Shown one piece after another: positions 5,697 through 8,260 of a stretch of 8,260 nucleotides of DNA. A model generated the notes under the pieces. It was not told the origin of the DNA. It ran no database searches and was given only the letters and a program-made list of their open reading frames with translations. Location: positions 1 to 8,260 of the forward strand of contig CAJATB010000073.1 of the NCBI GenBank assembly GCA_903944755.1. Reading direction: 5' to 3'. Made by a program: the position numbers and the translations under genes. The stretch is from an uncultured Bacteroidota bacterium (GTDB lineage: Bacteria > Bacteroidota > Bacteroidia > Chitinophagales > Chitinophagaceae). Each line of letters starts with the position of its first letter. The stretch's first letter is position 1.

Positions 5697-7479
5697 AGTC
5701 AAGTTTAAGTACTGCTAAGAAAGCCTCTTGAGGTATTTCTACATTACCAATTTGACGCATTCTCTTCTTACCTTCTTTTTGCTTCTCTAATAATTTACGT
5801 TTACGACTAATGTCACCACCGTAACATTTTGCTGTTACGTCCTTACGCATAGCACTGATGTTTTCTCTGGCAACTACTTTAGCGCCAATGGCAGCTTGTA
5901 TCGCAATTTGAAATTGTTGTTTAGTTAATAATTCTTTCAATTTCTCGCAAAGCTTACGTCCAAATTCAGCGGATTTGCCTCTGTGAATTAGCGCACTCAA
6001 AGCATCCACCTTTTCATTATTCAATAAAATATCCATCTTCACAATATCTGACTGACGATAATCAATTGGTGTATAATCAAATGAGGCATACCCTCTGGTT
6101 GAACTTTTTAATTTATCGTAAAAGTCAAATACGATTTCAGTTAATGGTAGTTCGAAAATTAATTCCACACGGGTTGTGGTTAAATAACTTTGATTAATTA
6201 GCATCCCCCTTTTACCTAAACAAAGCGTAATAATATTGCCAATATATTCTGGCAGTGTTATTATTTGTGCTCTAATAAAAGGTTCTTCAATACGCTTAAT
6301 TTTAACAGGATCCGGCATTTCCGCAGGGTTGTTAACAACAATTTTTTCATCACGTGTTGTATAGGCTATGAAACTTACATTGGGTACTGTTGTAATAACT
6401 GTTTGGTTAAATTCACGCTCCAACCGTTCTTGCACAATTTCCATATGCAATAAACCTAAGAACCCGCATCGGAAACCAAATCCCAAAGCTTGGGATGTTT
6501 CTAATTCAAAGGTTAAAGAAGCATCATTTAATTGAAGTTTATCCATGCATTCACGCAATTCTTCAAACTCGTCGGTATTAACAGGATAAATTCCTGCAAA
6601 AACCATTGGTTTTACTTCCTCAAATCCATGAATCATTTCACCAGGATTATTGGCAAGTGTAATAGTATCTCCTACTTTAACTTCCTTTGCAACTTTAATA
6701 CCAGTAATAATATAGCCCACATCCCCAGCACGTACTTCTGGTTTTGGCGTCATGGCTAATTTTAATACTCCCACTTCATCTGCAATATAGTCTCGCCCGG
6801 ATGCTACAAATCGGATTTTATCGTTCTTCTTTAAAACCCCATTCATGATTCTATAATAAACAATAATACCTCTGAAATTATTAAATACACTATCAAAAAT
6901 CAATGCTTGTAAAGGCGCTTCCGTATTTCCTTTAGGTGCGGGAATTCTTTCTACAATGGCTTGCAAAATTTCTTCAATACCAATTCCCGATCTTCCACTT
7001 GCTAATAAAATATCTTCTGCTTTACAACCTATTAATTCTACAATCTGATCGGTCACTTCGGGGATTTTAGCTCCGTCCATATCAATCTTATTAATAACTG
7101 GAATGATTTCCAAATTATTGTCTAGTGCTAAGTATAAATTGCTAATAGTTTGTGCTTGAATTCCTTGAGAAGCGTCTACCAATAATAAAGCACCTTCACA
7201 AGCCGCCAAAGCACGACTTACTTCATAACTAAAATCAACGTGGCCCGGTGTATCAATTAAATTGAAAGTATAGGTTTCCCCTTTATGCACGTAATTAATT
7301 TGAATCGCGTGACTTTTAATGGTAATTCCTTTCTCCCGCTCTAAATCCATATCATCTAAAACCTGGTTCATCATTTCACGTTCCGTAATTGTCTTGGTAT
7401 GTTCTAATAATCGATCTGCCAAGGTGCTTTTACCGTGATCAATGTGGGCGATGATACAAAAATTTCTTATGTTCTTCAT
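5695..7479 (-). CDS. lepA: Elongation factor 4 (LepA) translational GTPase
   Basis: This is a full-length 594-residue LepA/EF-4, a ribosome-binding GTPase of the cytoplasm linked to back-translocation or ribosome assembly. The GTPase domain shows G1 AHIDHGKST (11-19), the effector region with REKGITIKSH (48-57), G3 DTPGHVDF (76-83) and G4 NKID (130-133). Domain II, the EF-G-like domains and the LepA-specific C-terminal domain follow. The last is recognised by AKVVARENISAMRKDVTAKC, then GGDISRKRKLLEKQKEGKKR, and the ending PQEAFLAVLKLD. Length and ends are as usual for the family. The ATG at 7479 gives the canonical MKNIRNFCIIAHIDHG start. It lies 25 bases downstream of the tpiA stop on the same strand, so the two may be cotranscribed, though a promoter-like box sits in the gap. 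It converges with the HAD gene. Confidence 0.98.
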   Translation of the reverse strand: MKNIRNFCIIAHIDHGKSTLADRLLEHTKTITEREMMNQVLDDMDLEREKGITIKSHAIQINYVHKGETYTFNLIDTPGHVDFSYEVSRALAACEGALLLVDASQGIQAQTISNLYLALDNNLEIIPVINKIDMDGAKIPEVTDQIVELIGCKAEDILLASGRSGIGIEEILQAIVERIPAPKGNTEAPLQALIFDSVFNNFRGIIVYYRIMNGVLKKNDKIRFVASGRDYIADEVGVLKLAMTPKPEVRAGDVGYIITGIKVAKEVKVGDTITLANNPGEMIHGFEEVKPMVFAGIYPVNTDEFEELRECMDKLQLNDASLTFELETSQALGFGFRCGFLGLLHMEIVQERLEREFNQTVITTVPNVSFIAYTTRDEKIVVNNPAEMPDPVKIKRIEEPFIRAQIITLPEYIGNIITLCLGKRGMLINQSYLTTTRVELIFELPLTEIVFDFYDKLKSSTRGYASFDYTPIDYRQSDIVKMDILLNNEKVDALSALIHRGKSAEFGRKLCEKLKELLTKQQFQIAIQAAIGAKVVARENISAMRKDVTAKCYGGDISRKRKLLEKQKEGKKRMRQIGNVEIPQEAFLAVLKLD

Positions 7480-7483
7480 GTTT

Positions 7484-7492
7484 ACGAAAGTA
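7484..7492 (-). promoter_or_regulatory. Possible lepA promoter -7 box (TACTTTCGT)
   Basis: Read on the minus strand, TACTTTCGT lies four bases before the lepA ATG in the short tpiA-lepA gap. It matches the Bacteroidota -7 consensus TAnnTTTG in all but one base. I see no clear TTTG -33 box at the usual distance. If used, transcription would start at or very near the ATG and give an almost leaderless lepA message. This is a pattern match only. Confidence 0.3.
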
Positions 7493-7504
7493 GTCTTTTA
7501 AAAC

Positions 7505-8260
7505 CTATTTAAGTGCGTTGATAATAGCTGCAAATTCAGTGGCAATAAGAGAAGCACCTCCTACTAAACCTCCATCTACATCTGGTTGAGAGAATAATTC
7601 TACCGCATTAGCTGCTTTTACACTTCCACCATACAAAATAGATATTTGATCAGCAATAGCTTGACCATATTTTGCAGCCAGCACTGTTCTTATATAGGCA
7701 TGTATTTCTTGAGCTTGTTCACTAGATGCAGTTTTCCCAGTACCAATTGCCCAAATGGGTTCGTAAGCAATTACCACATTAAGTAATTGTTCGGCTGACA
7801 AATGAAATAATGAATTTTTTAATTGCGCAGCAACAAAATCATTTTGTGCTTCCGCTTCTCTAATTGCCAATGGTTCACCACAACAAAATATAGGAGTGCT
7901 TCCAATAGCTAATACAGCATCTACTTTTTCTGCTAATAATGCATCCGACTCGGCAAAATATTCACGACGCTCAGAATGTCCAATAACAATATGTTTAACA
8001 CCCATTGAAGCATACATATTTGCAGAAACTTCTCCGGTAAATGCACCACTATTTTTTTGATGACAATTTTGTGCAGCAACAAATAAATTATTATTTCCAA
8101 TTAATTTTTCAATAGTTAAAGGAATATATGGAGCAGGTACAGCAAAAATTGCTTCTTGGTTTTCTTTTAGGCCATAAGGTGTTTTTAACAATTCATCTAG
8201 TAAGGTTCCAGCTTCACTTAATGTTAAATTCATTTTCCAATTAGCAGCAGCTATTTGTTT
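7505..8260 (-). CDS. tpiA: Triose-phosphate isomerase, 5' end cut by window edge
   Basis: This glycolytic and gluconeogenic enzyme interconverts dihydroxyacetone phosphate and glyceraldehyde 3-phosphate in the cytoplasm. The reading frame stays open to the window edge and begins KQIAAANWKMNLTL, so only the initiator Met and perhaps one or two residues are missing. The Met within NWKMN (codon at 8231-8233) is not the true start, because starting there would remove the substrate-binding Asn7 and catalytic Lys9. Counting from the first visible residue, the catalytic His95 lies in IGHSERR, the catalytic Glu167 in AYEPIWAIGTG (loop 6), and the phosphate-binding loops are YGGSV (210-214) and GGLVGGASL (about 230-238). 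With 251 visible residues it has the normal family length. It lies 25 bases upstream of lepA on the same strand. Confidence 0.97.
   Translation of the reverse strand, partial: KQIAAANWKMNLTLSEAGTLLDELLKTPYGLKENQEAIFAVPAPYIPLTIEKLIGNNNLFVAAQNCHQKNSGAFTGEVSANMYASMGVKHIVIGHSERREYFAESDALLAEKVDAVLAIGSTPIFCCGEPLAIREAEAQNDFVAAQLKNSLFHLSAEQLLNVVIAYEPIWAIGTGKTASSEQAQEIHAYIRTVLAAKYGQAIADQISILYGGSVKAANAVELFSQPDVDGGLVGGASLIATEFAAIINALK

Noticed and set aside
6265..6759. Two plus-strand open frames opposite lepA
   Set aside because: Both are antisense shadows of the strongly conserved lepA sequence, rich in Phe, Asn and His with no recognisable motif.
8231..8233. ATG as the start of tpiA
   Set aside because: The frame continues upstream through KQIAAANWK, which contains essential triose-phosphate isomerase residues, so the true start is just outside the window.
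1..8260. CRISPR arrays, transposons, tRNA/rRNA genes, phage or defence genes
   Set aside because: No regularly spaced repeats, terminal inverted repeats, transposase motifs or RNA gene signatures were seen; the window is nearly filled by recognisable genes.

Overview
The window looks like an ordinary chromosomal segment of a Bacteroidota bacterium, probably of the Chitinophagales/Sphingobacteriales kind. The reasons are AT-rich DNA, starts in A/T-rich context with no Shine-Dalgarno sequence, a DUF4199 membrane protein, a vSGLT-like sodium/solute symporter, and a pseudo-dihydroorotase of the type I associate with this phylum. The placement comes from gene content and recalled family resemblance, not from a search.

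Layout. At the left edge (1-344, minus strand) lies the N-terminal part of a sodium:solute symporter, which runs out of the window. A 224-base divergent intergenic region follows. Then comes a compact plus-strand run of six genes: a dihydroorotase homologue with most catalytic residues lost (569-1831), a DUF4199 membrane protein (1847-2368), a family 2 glycosyltransferase with C-terminal membrane anchors (2391-3332), a GT4-type glycosyltransferase overlapping it by 7 bases (3326-4456), a GmhA-type sedoheptulose-7-phosphate isomerase (4497-5075) and a HisB-N/GmhB-like HAD phosphatase that appears to start with TTG (5115-5666). A hairpin followed by T-rich sequence sits between the second glycosyltransferase and gmhA. 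A probable intrinsic terminator closes the run and overlaps the stop codon of the convergent gene. On the minus strand, tpiA (5' end cut by the window) lies directly upstream of lepA with a 25-base gap.

How the genes may work together. Two glycosyltransferases and two heptose-precursor enzymes suggest synthesis of a surface glycan or LPS core containing heptose. The kinase and nucleotidyltransferase steps of that pathway are not in the window. The leading gene keeps the amidohydrolase fold signatures but lacks nearly all metal ligands, so it should not be read as a working PyrC. Its position at the head of a glycan-type gene run is the most interesting point here. tpiA and lepA are housekeeping genes. 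I see no RNA genes, mobile elements, CRISPR arrays or phage genes, and no convincing evidence of an entirely new system.
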